Assembly (NCBI GenBank): GCA_050011775.1
Contig: JBEKIL010000002.1
Location: 1 to 64,000 of the forward strand
Direction of reading: 5' to 3'
Source: CAVZMI01 sp050011775
GTDB lineage: Bacteria; Bacteroidota; Ignavibacteria; UBA10030; CAVZMI01
Length of the DNA: 64,000 nt
The position numbers and the translations under genes were made by a program. Positions 8,324-16,437 of this stretch are shown here, piece by piece. Below the pieces are notes generated by a model. The model was given only the letters and a program-made list of their open reading frames with translations, did no database searches and was not told the DNA's origin. The first letter of the stretch is position 1. Each line of letters begins with the position of its first letter.

Positions 8324-9751
8324 GTGTCGATTCCTAAAGACTACGGAACACTACGCCGCATTCTTTTTGAACGCCGCATGAGTTGCCGTGGGGTGACCGA
8401 ACACTATCTTGCAACAATTCACAAGAAAAAACATCTAAATGCATTTCTCTCGGTTGATTCTGAGGATGTACTTCACCAGGCCGACAATATCGATGCAAAG
8501 CTTGCTGATGGTACGGCCGGGCAGCTTGCAGGGATGGTAGTTGCTATAAAAGATAATATCTGCATCCGGGGTGGTTCTGCCTCATGTGCCTCGAAGATAC
8601 TTGAAAATTTTCGATCATTGTATGATGCGACGGTAATTCAAAAACTTCGTAACGCTGACGCGATTCTGATAGGGAAAACCAATCTTGATGAATTTGCCAT
8701 GGGTTCTTCAACCGAGAATTCCGCTTTTGGTCCCGTAAAAAACCCCGTGGATGAATCAAGAGTACCCGGCGGCTCCAGCGGTGGTTCATGTGTTGCGGTG
8801 GCCGCTGAAATGGCGATGACCGCTCTCGGCTCCGATACGGGCGGGTCAATTCGTCAACCGGCGGCATTCTGCGGTATTGTCGGACTCAAACCAACCTACG
8901 GTCGGGTGTCGCGGTACGGACTTGTCGCACTCTCATCATCGTTTGATCAGATCGGACCTTTCGCTCAAAACGTCCGCGACGCCGCAAGCGTCCTGGGTGT
9001 GATCGCAGGACATGATCCCAATGACTCTACTTCGGCGAATATCCCCGTCCCGGATTATAACGATTTTCTCACACGGGATATCAAGGGACTACGCATTGGA
9101 ATTGCGCGTGAAGCATTCGGCGAAGGACTCCAGCAAGACACCAGAAAAGCAATCGAGCGAGTTCTCGATCTTCTACGTTCCCTGGGTGCGATTGTCGAAG
9201 AAATTTCGCTGCCCCATTCGGAATATACAACGGCGGCATATTACATTCTGATGACGGCCGAAGCATCATCGAATCTTGCTCGCTACGACGGGGCGCGATA
9301 TGGACACCGGGCTTCACATCCGCATGATCTGGCTGAAATGTACACAAAATCAAGAAGTGAAGGATTCGGTCCGGAAGTGAAACGGCGAATCATGCTCGGG
9401 ACCTATGTCCTGTCAGCCGGGTACTATGATGCATATTACCGAAAGGCTCAGAAAGTCCGCCGGCTCATCCAGGAAGACTTCTTCACGGCTTTTAAAAAGG
9501 TTGATTGTATTATTTCACCGGTATCGCCCACAACGGCATTCAAATGCGGTGAGAAAACCGCAGATCCGCTCCAGATGTATCTTTCGGATATCTATACCGT
9601 CTCGGCAAATCTTGCCGGCATACCGGCTATCAGCATTCCCTGCGGGAAAGACCATGAAGGTTTGCCGATCGGTCTCCAGATCTCCGGGAAGCAATTTGAC
9701 GAGGCGACAATTCTTCGCTGCGCCGACACAATTGAATCACTCACATTGTGA
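8324..9751 (+). CDS. gatA: Aspartyl/glutamyl-tRNA amidotransferase subunit A
   Basis: A 475-residue amidase-signature enzyme, the glutaminase subunit of GatCAB that converts Glu-tRNA(Gln) to Gln-tRNA(Gln). The catalytic Lys76 (VAIKDN), cis-Ser151 (GGSSGGS) and nucleophile Ser175 (SDTGGSIRQP) have the same spacing as in characterised GatA proteins. FDQIGPFA near residue 207 is also characteristic. The start is GTG at 8324, nine bases after AGGAG (8310-8314). gatB and gatC are not in the window. namZ begins eight bases after the stop. Confidence 0.95.
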   Translation: MSIPKDYGTLRRILFERRMSCRGVTEHYLATIHKKKHLNAFLSVDSEDVLHQADNIDAKLADGTAGQLAGMVVAIKDNICIRGGSASCASKILENFRSLYDATVIQKLRNADAILIGKTNLDEFAMGSSTENSAFGPVKNPVDESRVPGGSSGGSCVAVAAEMAMTALGSDTGGSIRQPAAFCGIVGLKPTYGRVSRYGLVALSSSFDQIGPFAQNVRDAASVLGVIAGHDPNDSTSANIPVPDYNDFLTRDIKGLRIGIAREAFGEGLQQDTRKAIERVLDLLRSLGAIVEEISLPHSEYTTAAYYILMTAEASSNLARYDGARYGHRASHPHDLAEMYTKSRSEGFGPEVKRRIMLGTYVLSAGYYDAYYRKAQKVRRLIQEDFFTAFKKVDCIISPVSPTTAFKCGEKTADPLQMYLSDIYTVSANLAGIPAISIPCGKDHEGLPIGLQISGKQFDEATILRCADTIESLTL

Positions 9752-9758
9752 TTGAACA

Positions 9759-10958
9759 ATGAATATTCCGATCAAACTTGCAATAATTTTGTTGATACTG
9801 ATGGAGAGTACTATCGCCCAGCAAAAAGTGTCGACCGGAATTGATGTGCTTGAAAAAAATCATTATGCGCCGCTGGTCGGCAAACGGGTCGGGTTGATCA
9901 CAAACCAGACCGGCATTGATGTCACTGGAAAGAGTACAATTGAACTTCTGGCGCATGCCCCCGGAGTGAAACTGAGAGCGCTGTTTGCTGCCGAGCATGG
10001 AATTACCGGTAATGAAGACCGCGAAGGTATAGCTGATACCGTTGAATTAAAAACCGGCGTAAAAGTCTATTCTCTCTACGGTACTACACGCCGCCCGACA
10101 GCAAAGATTCTGGCAAATATCGACATTCTTGTTTACGACATTCAGGATGTCGGAGCAAGGTATTACACCTACATCACGACGCTTGGATACGCCCTGGAAG
10201 AAGCGGCAAAATACAAAAAGAAATTTGTCGTGCTCGATCGGCCGGTGATGATTCGTGGCGATATTGTCGAAGGAGATGTTCTGCCGGATTCGGTTAAAAG
10301 TTTTATCGGTTATTATCCGATTTGTGTGCGGTATGGCATGACTCCCGGAGAGATAGCAACTATGTATCGGTCGATAGGGAAGCTCGATGTCGATCTCGAG
10401 GTCATTAAGTGTGAAGGATGGAATCGGTCGATGTGGTTTGACGAGACAGGTTTGCTGTGGCGAAATCCGTCGCCCAATATTCGGAATTGCAGCGCAGCCA
10501 TACTGTATTCAGGGCTCGGTGCTCTTGAAGCCACAAACCTCTCGGTCGGCCGCGGAACCGACACGCCGTTCGAGGTGTATGGAGCTCCATTCCTAGAAGC
10601 AGAGAAATTGGCGGACATGATGAATGCAATATACGTCGCAGGAGTACGCTTCCATCCCGTAGATTTTACACCAACATCGAGTACATTCAGAGGCGAACTC
10701 TGTCATGGTGTCCGCATAGAGATTACAGACCGGAACGCCGTACGCGCGTCGATACTTATGATTAAATTTGCTAATGAGATTCGGAAACAATCACATCTAT
10801 GGGATTATCATAAGGATGGTTTCCGGACGATGGTGGGTACCAGCGACATGATTTCGATGTTTGATGCTGATGAATGCACATGTCACATTACCTCGACATT
10901 TAATGCGAAGGCGGCGCAATTCGAGCACTACCGGCTGCCGTATTTGCTTTATAAATAG
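9759..10958 (+). CDS. namZ: Exo-beta-N-acetylmuramidase NamZ-like (DUF1343, GH171)
   Basis: A 399-residue exported protein with a hydrophobic signal peptide (residues 1-20, ending STIAQ). The rest matches the DUF1343 family, now glycoside hydrolase family 171: GKRVGLITNQTGID near residues 46-59, LFAAEHG near 77, DIQDVGARYYTYITTL near 127-142, and a late NPSPNIRN block. The B. subtilis member removes N-acetylmuramic acid from the non-reducing end of peptidoglycan pieces. A periplasmic wall-recycling role is therefore likely. It follows gatA by eight bases and is probably the last gene of this run, because a repeat block comes next. Confidence 0.9.
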   Translation: MNIPIKLAIILLILMESTIAQQKVSTGIDVLEKNHYAPLVGKRVGLITNQTGIDVTGKSTIELLAHAPGVKLRALFAAEHGITGNEDREGIADTVELKTGVKVYSLYGTTRRPTAKILANIDILVYDIQDVGARYYTYITTLGYALEEAAKYKKKFVVLDRPVMIRGDIVEGDVLPDSVKSFIGYYPICVRYGMTPGEIATMYRSIGKLDVDLEVIKCEGWNRSMWFDETGLLWRNPSPNIRNCSAAILYSGLGALEATNLSVGRGTDTPFEVYGAPFLEAEKLADMMNAIYVAGVRFHPVDFTPTSSTFRGELCHGVRIEITDRNAVRASILMIKFANEIRKQSHLWDYHKDGFRTMVGTSDMISMFDADECTCHITSTFNAKAAQFEHYRLPYLLYK

Positions 10959-10979
10959 CTGAGAGGTTTTTGATTTACA

Positions 10980-11235
10980 CCTTGTCTGCCGAAATGGAGT
11001 GAAGGCGGGCTTGTCCCTACGGTCTACAGACTTCTACGAGCCCTACGGGTCGGTAGACTCTACGAGTCGTAGACCGCAGGCCGTAGGAGTTCTAGACCGC
11101 CGATTCATCCCTACGGGTCGTAGACCGCCGGCCCGTTCCGCTGAGCGGAGCGAAGGCGAAAATCCCGCTTTTAGTGTCATTGAATGAAAAATTCAAGTTT
11201 CCTTAAAATTCATAATTCATAATTCATAATTCACA
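10980..11235. repeat. Dispersed GC-rich palindrome block before sucD
   Basis: The 300-base gap between namZ and sucD is packed with repeats. Several CTACGGGTCGTAGACCG-like units in both orientations lie at 11019-11130, a CCGCTGAGCGGAGCGAAGGCG unit near 11137, and about four tandem AATTCAT units near 11208-11232. The TCTACGACCCGTAAGGG form reappears near 33586 in the cassette array. No gene seen. Confidence 0.8.
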
Positions 11236-11258
11236 AAAGGACTTTATTAAGATAGTGT

Positions 11259-12263
11259 ATGAGTATTCTAGTTGATAGAACCACACGACTTGTGGTTCAG
11301 GGTATTACAGGTTCAGAAGGAACATTTCATACACAGCAAATGATTGCCTACGGTACGAATGTTGTCGCCGGTGTCACCCCCGGTAAAGGGGGGATGATGT
11401 ACAGAGGAGATGAAGCGAATATTTTTTCGAAGGAGATACCGGTATTTAATACAGTAAGAGACGCTGTTGAAAAAACGAGGGCAAATTCCTCTGTGATCTT
11501 TGTTCCACAGGCTTCCGCTGCGGATGCGATCATGGAGGCGGCCGACGCAGGAATCCGTCTTGTTGTATGTATTACTGAAGGAATTCCGGTTAGCGATATG
11601 GTTCGCGTGAATGAATATCTTCAAATGAAAACAACTCGATTGATCGGGCCAAATTGTCCCGGTGTGATTACGCCCGGCGCCGCAAAGATTGGCATCATGC
11701 CGGGATTTATCCATAGAAAGGGGTCGGTTGGAGTTATTTCTCGGAGCGGAACGCTGACCTATGAGGCCGTCTGGCAACTCACACAATTAGGTTACGGACA
11801 ATCAACCTGTATTGGTATTGGCGGTGATCCGATTATCGGCATGGAATTTATAGATATATTGAAATTGTTTAAGGATGATCCGCAGACTGAGGCAGTGGTC
11901 ATGATCGGCGAAATCGGTGGGACTGCAGAAGAGGAAGCCGCGGCATACATCCGGAAAGAATTTCCAAAACCTGTCATCGGTTTCGTTGCCGGCCGGACAG
12001 CTCCACCAGGACGAAGAATGGGACATGCGGGCGCTATCATCTCCGGTGGAAAGGGAACCGCGGCCGAAAAAATAGCAGTAATGAAGAGAGCAGGAATCCA
12101 CGTGGTCGAGAGTCCAGCCCGCATCGGTGCAACGCTGGCCGAAGTCCTTGAAAAAAGTAAAAAGCAAAATACCAAACAAAAAAAGAAAATTAAGAAAGGA
12201 ACGATAACAAAAATAATCCATAGAGTTAAAAAGAACAGAAGAATAAAGAAAATCAAAGGTTAA
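11259..12263 (+). CDS. sucD: Succinate--CoA ligase [ADP/GDP-forming] subunit alpha, with Lys-rich tail
   Basis: A 334-residue succinyl-CoA synthetase alpha subunit (TCA cycle; substrate-level ATP or GDP formation). The CoA-binding Rossmann region starts VVQGITGSEGTFH (residues 12-24), GPNCPGVI is at 130-137, and the phosphorylated His256 is in MGHAGAII. Normal family members end near residue 290-297. Here residues 300-334 form an extra tail in which about half the residues are Lys or Arg. The beta subunit sucC is not adjacent. Preceded by a palindrome block and an AAAAGGAC site. ndk follows. Confidence 0.94.
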   Translation: MSILVDRTTRLVVQGITGSEGTFHTQQMIAYGTNVVAGVTPGKGGMMYRGDEANIFSKEIPVFNTVRDAVEKTRANSSVIFVPQASAADAIMEAADAGIRLVVCITEGIPVSDMVRVNEYLQMKTTRLIGPNCPGVITPGAAKIGIMPGFIHRKGSVGVISRSGTLTYEAVWQLTQLGYGQSTCIGIGGDPIIGMEFIDILKLFKDDPQTEAVVMIGEIGGTAEEEAAAYIRKEFPKPVIGFVAGRTAPPGRRMGHAGAIISGGKGTAAEKIAVMKRAGIHVVESPARIGATLAEVLEKSKKQNTKQKKKIKKGTITKIIHRVKKNRRIKKIKG

Positions 12264-12280
12264 CATTTAGGAGAAATCAA

Positions 12281-12709
12281 TTGATAGAACGTACGCTTGC
12301 AATTTTAAAACCTGATTGTGTTTCTAAGAAACTTTTAGGCGAGGTGATCGCGCGCATAGAGAGAGCGGGATTTAATCTTGTTGCAATGAAAACAGTACGA
12401 TTGACAAAAGAAACGGCGGAAGGATTTTACGCTGTCCATCGCGACCAGCCATTTTTTGGGCCTCTTCTCGAATACATGAGTTCCGGAAAGTGCATCCCTA
12501 TCGTGCTTGAAAAGGAGAATGCAGTCGCCGACTTCCGCATGCTGATCGGTGCGACCGATCCGAAGGAAGCGGCGCCCGGGACGATCCGTAAGAAATTTGC
12601 CGAGAGCACGGTTAAAAATATAGTCCATGGTTCCGATTCGGTAGAAAACGGCCGGATTGAAATAGCTTATTTCTTTTCACAACGAGAATTGGTTTCACTT
12701 TCGAGGTGA
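12281..12709 (+). CDS. ndk: Nucleoside diphosphate kinase
   Basis: A 142-residue NDP kinase that transfers the gamma phosphate between nucleotides via a phospho-His. The phosphorylated His116 is in NIVHGSDS, the family signature, and the start ERTLAILKPD and the ATDPKEAAPGTIR segment at 91-103 are diagnostic. The start codon is TTG at 12281, supported by AGGAG shortly upstream. It follows sucD by 17 bases; the two probably share a transcript. Confidence 0.96.
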   Translation: MIERTLAILKPDCVSKKLLGEVIARIERAGFNLVAMKTVRLTKETAEGFYAVHRDQPFFGPLLEYMSSGKCIPIVLEKENAVADFRMLIGATDPKEAAPGTIRKKFAESTVKNIVHGSDSVENGRIEIAYFFSQRELVSLSR

Positions 12710-12814
12710 TTCATAAAGAAATTAGGTTCTTGATTCTCTTATCGAATTTCGTTATTTTAATCAGGATTTGTTATTTTAACAGTAAACGAAACATAGAGAA
12801 AGAAGGAGCATTTC

Positions 12815-14194
12815 ATGAAAAAATCAATCATACTCGTTGCGGTGCTTGCACTGGCGTGCGGTCTGATGTCCGTCGGTTTTCAGTGTTCGTCCGCTGGACT
12901 TACGAGTGCAAAGCTGTACATGCAACAGAATGACTGGAATAGCGCAGAAAAAAGCCTTTTAATCGAGTTACAGAGAAATCCCGAGAACGAGGAAGCATGG
13001 TTTTTTCTAGGCGAGGTTCGAGGTGAACTGAGAAAATACGATGGGATGAACGAAGCATTTAATAAAGCTTTATCCCTCTCGAAAGAACATGAAAAAGATA
13101 TTACAAACATCCGGATGCAGAAGTGGATTGCTTCGATCAACGAGGGCGTCGATCATTTTAATAAGGGAAAAGATGACCCTCAACAATACATAAAGGCAGA
13201 AGACTTATTTAAAACTGCTATTGCGGTCATCCCCGACAGCGTGCAACCATATAAAAATATTGCATACTGTTATCTGAATACTAGCGAACCGGACAGTGCA
13301 ATACCCTATCTTGAAAAAGCAATCGCGATCACCAAGGATGTCCAGTGCCCGCTAATTCTCGGCAAAATCTATTTTCAAAAAGCCTTGCAGGCCTACGAGA
13401 AGTTCGAGAGTCCGGCGAATATGCGTGAAGTGAAGATCGGCATGTCGAAGGAGGAAATACGCGGTATATGGGATAATCCGGCATCGACCAATACATCAAA
13501 GCCAAAGAATAAGAAAGTCGTTGTCGACCAATATACATATACCAATCCGCCGATGACGATGACCTTCGAGAACAATCAGCTTGTGTCGTGGGAAGAAGGC
13601 GGCCTGAAGTACAGTCTTGGAAGTAAACAATACTATATCGATTCGACAGGTTTCCGTAACGCACAACCTATTTTTGACCAAGTAATTAAAACGGTCAAAG
13701 AAGGACTGAAACGTGATCCGACCAATAACGAGCTTAGAACACTTCTCTCCGATGCTCTGGTTGGAGCAGGGAGAGACGAAGAGGCCGAAAAAACATATAA
13801 AGATGGAATTGAGAAAGAACCGCAAAACAAATATTACCACTACAATTACGGAGTTCTTTTACTCAAGAAAGATATGTTCCAGGAAGCAATCGACCAGTTT
13901 AAAATAGCGGTCGAGATAGATCCGAAATATGAAGGCGCCCTATATAATCTTGCCACCGCACATATCAACTGGGGCGTGAAGATACGGAAAGAGGCCGGTG
14001 ATGATCCATCAAAACTTGCTCAGGCAAAGGAGCTTTTCTCAAAAGCTCTTCCCCTCATAGAGAAGGTCATCGAATTAAAACCGGATAATGCCGATATGTA
14101 CGAAGTTCTCGGCCGCCTTCAGACAAACCTTGGAATGTCAAAAGAAGCAGAAGCATCATATATGAAGGCCGATGAGATTCGGAAGAAGAAATAA
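12815..14194 (+). CDS. TPR-repeat protein, probable lipoprotein
   Basis: A 459-residue exported protein. A signal peptide (residues 1-23) ends in GFQC, a non-ideal lipobox with Gln before Cys, so lipid attachment is likely but not certain. Two groups of tetratricopeptide repeats follow, at about 28-200 and 295-455 (for example YYHYNYGVLLLKKDMFQEAIDQF). They flank a middle segment near 205-275 with a short beta-rich module (GMSKEEIRGIWDNP) that resembles SmpA/OmlA-type folds. TPRs mediate protein contacts, so an envelope scaffold role is inferred. A strong hairpin just after the stop probably ends the transcript. Confidence 0.8.
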   Translation: MKKSIILVAVLALACGLMSVGFQCSSAGLTSAKLYMQQNDWNSAEKSLLIELQRNPENEEAWFFLGEVRGELRKYDGMNEAFNKALSLSKEHEKDITNIRMQKWIASINEGVDHFNKGKDDPQQYIKAEDLFKTAIAVIPDSVQPYKNIAYCYLNTSEPDSAIPYLEKAIAITKDVQCPLILGKIYFQKALQAYEKFESPANMREVKIGMSKEEIRGIWDNPASTNTSKPKNKKVVVDQYTYTNPPMTMTFENNQLVSWEEGGLKYSLGSKQYYIDSTGFRNAQPIFDQVIKTVKEGLKRDPTNNELRTLLSDALVGAGRDEEAEKTYKDGIEKEPQNKYYHYNYGVLLLKKDMFQEAIDQFKIAVEIDPKYEGALYNLATAHINWGVKIRKEAGDDPSKLAQAKELFSKALPLIEKVIELKPDNADMYEVLGRLQTNLGMSKEAEASYMKADEIRKKK

Positions 14195-14212
14195 TTACTA
14201 GCTGTATTACTT

Positions 14213-14258
14213 GAAAGCCTGCTTTCGTTTTCATGGACATGAAATGAGGCAGGCTTTC
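14213..14258 (+). terminator. Hairpin after the TPR gene, probable terminator
   Basis: GAAAGCCTGC (14213-14222) pairs perfectly with GCAGGCTTTC (14249-14258), and an inner TTTCAT/ATGAAA stem extends the structure. It lies 19 bases after the TPR stop. The following tract CATTTCT is only weakly T-rich, so it may be a terminator or an RNA-stabilising stem. Confidence 0.55.
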
Positions 14259-14280
14259 CATTTCTACGAAAGGATTCCGC

Positions 14281-14613
14281 ATGCCAGAGGAACAGCAATC
14301 TCAGCAGATCAATATTGAGCTTGGTGAAAAGGAAGCTGAAGGGATTTATTCAAATCTTGCCATCATCACGCATTCACCGGCCGAATTTGTCATCGATTTT
14401 ACGCGAGTCCTTCCCGGTGTTCCGAAAGCGAAGGTACTTGCACGTATAATTATGACACCACAACATGCAAAGCTATTTCTCGGTGCACTCAAGGAGAATA
14501 TCGAGAAATATGAATTAAAATTCGGTGAGGTGAAAATTCATGGTGAAGGTCCGGCGAGTCCTGGTGGTTTTGGTTTTCAACCCATCGTGAAAAAAGATCC
14601 AAGCATCCACTGA
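14281..14613 (+). CDS. DUF3467 family protein
   Basis: A 110-residue small cytoplasmic protein of the DUF3467 family. Family-typical blocks are YSNLAIITHSPAEFVIDF near residues 23-40 and MTPQHAKLF near 57-65, followed by an amphipathic helix. The function of the family is not established. GAAAGGATT precedes the ATG. It lies between the TPR gene and the GH57 enzyme without an obvious link. Confidence 0.85.
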   Translation: MPEEQQSQQINIELGEKEAEGIYSNLAIITHSPAEFVIDFTRVLPGVPKAKVLARIIMTPQHAKLFLGALKENIEKYELKFGEVKIHGEGPASPGGFGFQPIVKKDPSIH

Positions 14614-14666
14614 AGAAGAGTAGGTAAAGGTTGAGTCTAAGGTAAAGAAAAAAGGGAATTGACATA

Positions 14667-16415
14667 ATGGGACAAAAACCGCCACCTCAGTATGGCAGCT
14701 TTGTGCTTGTGCTCCATTCTCATCTCCCCTATGTTATCACACACGGGCGATGGCCGCATGGAGCAGATTGGTTGAATGAAGCTGCAGCTGAGACGTATGT
14801 TCCGCTCCTCAACGTCCTTCACGAACTTCAAAATGAGAATGCCCATCCACGTCTGACAATCGGTATTACACCTGTTCTTTCAGAACAGCTTGCCGACGAA
14901 ACGTTCGTCGAAGAATTTGATCATTATCTAAAATCAAAAATCAAAGCTACAAGGCAGGATAAGGACGAATTCACACGCACCGGTCAATCCCACCTCGCTT
15001 CGCTCGCCGTTTACTGGGAAGAGTGGTTCAAAGGTATTCATGAAGCATTTATCGATCGCTATCACGCGAACATCCCGGCAGCATTTCGAAAACTTCAGGA
15101 TAAGGGTGTGGTCGATATCATTACATGCGGCGCGACACATGGATACTTTCCACTTCTCGGACTCGATACGAGCATTCAGGCGCAGATCAAGGTTGCAGTC
15201 GAGACACATGTACGGCACTATGGACGCCGGCCACGCGGTATCTGGCTGCCGGAGTGCGCGTACAGGCCGTCGTACCGATGGAAGCCGCCGGTCGATTCGG
15301 AACCGACAATTGCAGAATACGAACGCAAAGGAGTGGAAGAGTTTCTTTCTGAAAACGGTATTGAGTACTTCGTGGTTGATTCGGCGCTTCTCAAAGGCGG
15401 GAAACCTATCGGCGTCTATCTCGACCGGTTCAAGGCGCTCCGGAAAGCATGGGATCAATTCGATGAACATGCGCAAAGGTTTAAGGAGGATTTCACAAAA
15501 ACCCCATATGAGTTATATCTGGTGGGTTCCGGAGGCAAACCAGAGAAACAACCTGTTGCGATTTTTACACGCGATCCGAAAACAGCGCTTCAGGTATGGA
15601 GCGGCGAGCATGGATATCCAGGCGACGGGTGGTATCTCGATTTTCATAAAAAACGTTTCCCGGGCGGCCATCGCTACTGGCGCGTAACGCAGGTAAAAGC
15701 AGATATGGCCGATAAACTTGAATATGAACCGGAAAAAGTGAACGAGCGGCTCGAAGAAAATGCATCCCACTTCGTCGATCTTATCGCGACGACATTGAAA
15801 GAACATTATCAAGAAACAGGAGAATCCGGGCTCATCACCGCACCGTATGATGCCGAACTTTTCGGACACTGGTGGTTCGAGGGTCCGCAGTTTATTAAAA
15901 AAGTATTTCAGAAGTTGAACGAGCGCACGGATGTGAATGCCGCTACGGCAAGCGAAAAGCTCGATGAGCTCCGGCCGGCACGTGTCGTCCATCTCCCGGA
16001 GGGTTCGTGGGGTGAGGGAGGACATCACTACATCTGGCTCAATAAAGATACAGAGTGGACTTGGAAACACATTTATCCTGCAGAAATTCGAATGCAGGAG
16101 CTAGCACAAAAATATGGGAATACTTCAAATCGAAAATTAAGGAAAATTATCGAGCAGGCTGCCCGTGAACTGCTTCTGCTTGAGTCGTCGGATTGGCAAT
16201 TCCTTATCACCACGGTGGCGGCGAAGGACTATGCCGAACTGCGGTTTGCCAACCATAACAGTGACTTTCAACGTCTTGCACAAATGGCAGAAGATTATGT
16301 GACGCACGGCAAACTTCCAGAAGAGGATTGGACATATCTTCAGGAGAGTCAGGAACGCGATTCGCTCTTTCGATCAATCGATCTTCAATGGTGGAGTGAA
16401 TTGGAATTTCCATAA
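14667..16415 (+). CDS. GH57 1,4-alpha-glucan branching enzyme (DUF1957 type)
   Basis: A 582-residue GH57 enzyme. All five conserved GH57 regions are visible: HSHLPY at 17-22, GATHGYFPLL at 155-164, GIWLPECAY at 191-199 with catalytic Glu196, YDAELFGHWW at 394-403 with catalytic Asp395, and EGSWGEGG near 449. The spacing and the long C-terminal helical domain match DUF1957 branching enzymes such as those from Thermus and Thermococcus, rather than GH57 amylases. The role would be introducing alpha-1,6 branches into glycogen-like glucan in the cytoplasm. No other glycogen gene is adjacent. Confidence 0.9.
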   Translation: MGQKPPPQYGSFVLVLHSHLPYVITHGRWPHGADWLNEAAAETYVPLLNVLHELQNENAHPRLTIGITPVLSEQLADETFVEEFDHYLKSKIKATRQDKDEFTRTGQSHLASLAVYWEEWFKGIHEAFIDRYHANIPAAFRKLQDKGVVDIITCGATHGYFPLLGLDTSIQAQIKVAVETHVRHYGRRPRGIWLPECAYRPSYRWKPPVDSEPTIAEYERKGVEEFLSENGIEYFVVDSALLKGGKPIGVYLDRFKALRKAWDQFDEHAQRFKEDFTKTPYELYLVGSGGKPEKQPVAIFTRDPKTALQVWSGEHGYPGDGWYLDFHKKRFPGGHRYWRVTQVKADMADKLEYEPEKVNERLEENASHFVDLIATTLKEHYQETGESGLITAPYDAELFGHWWFEGPQFIKKVFQKLNERTDVNAATASEKLDELRPARVVHLPEGSWGEGGHHYIWLNKDTEWTWKHIYPAEIRMQELAQKYGNTSNRKLRKIIEQAARELLLLESSDWQFLITTVAAKDYAELRFANHNSDFQRLAQMAEDYVTHGKLPEEDWTYLQESQERDSLFRSIDLQWWSELEFP

Positions 16416-16437
16416 TCAAGGTTCCGGGAAATATCTT

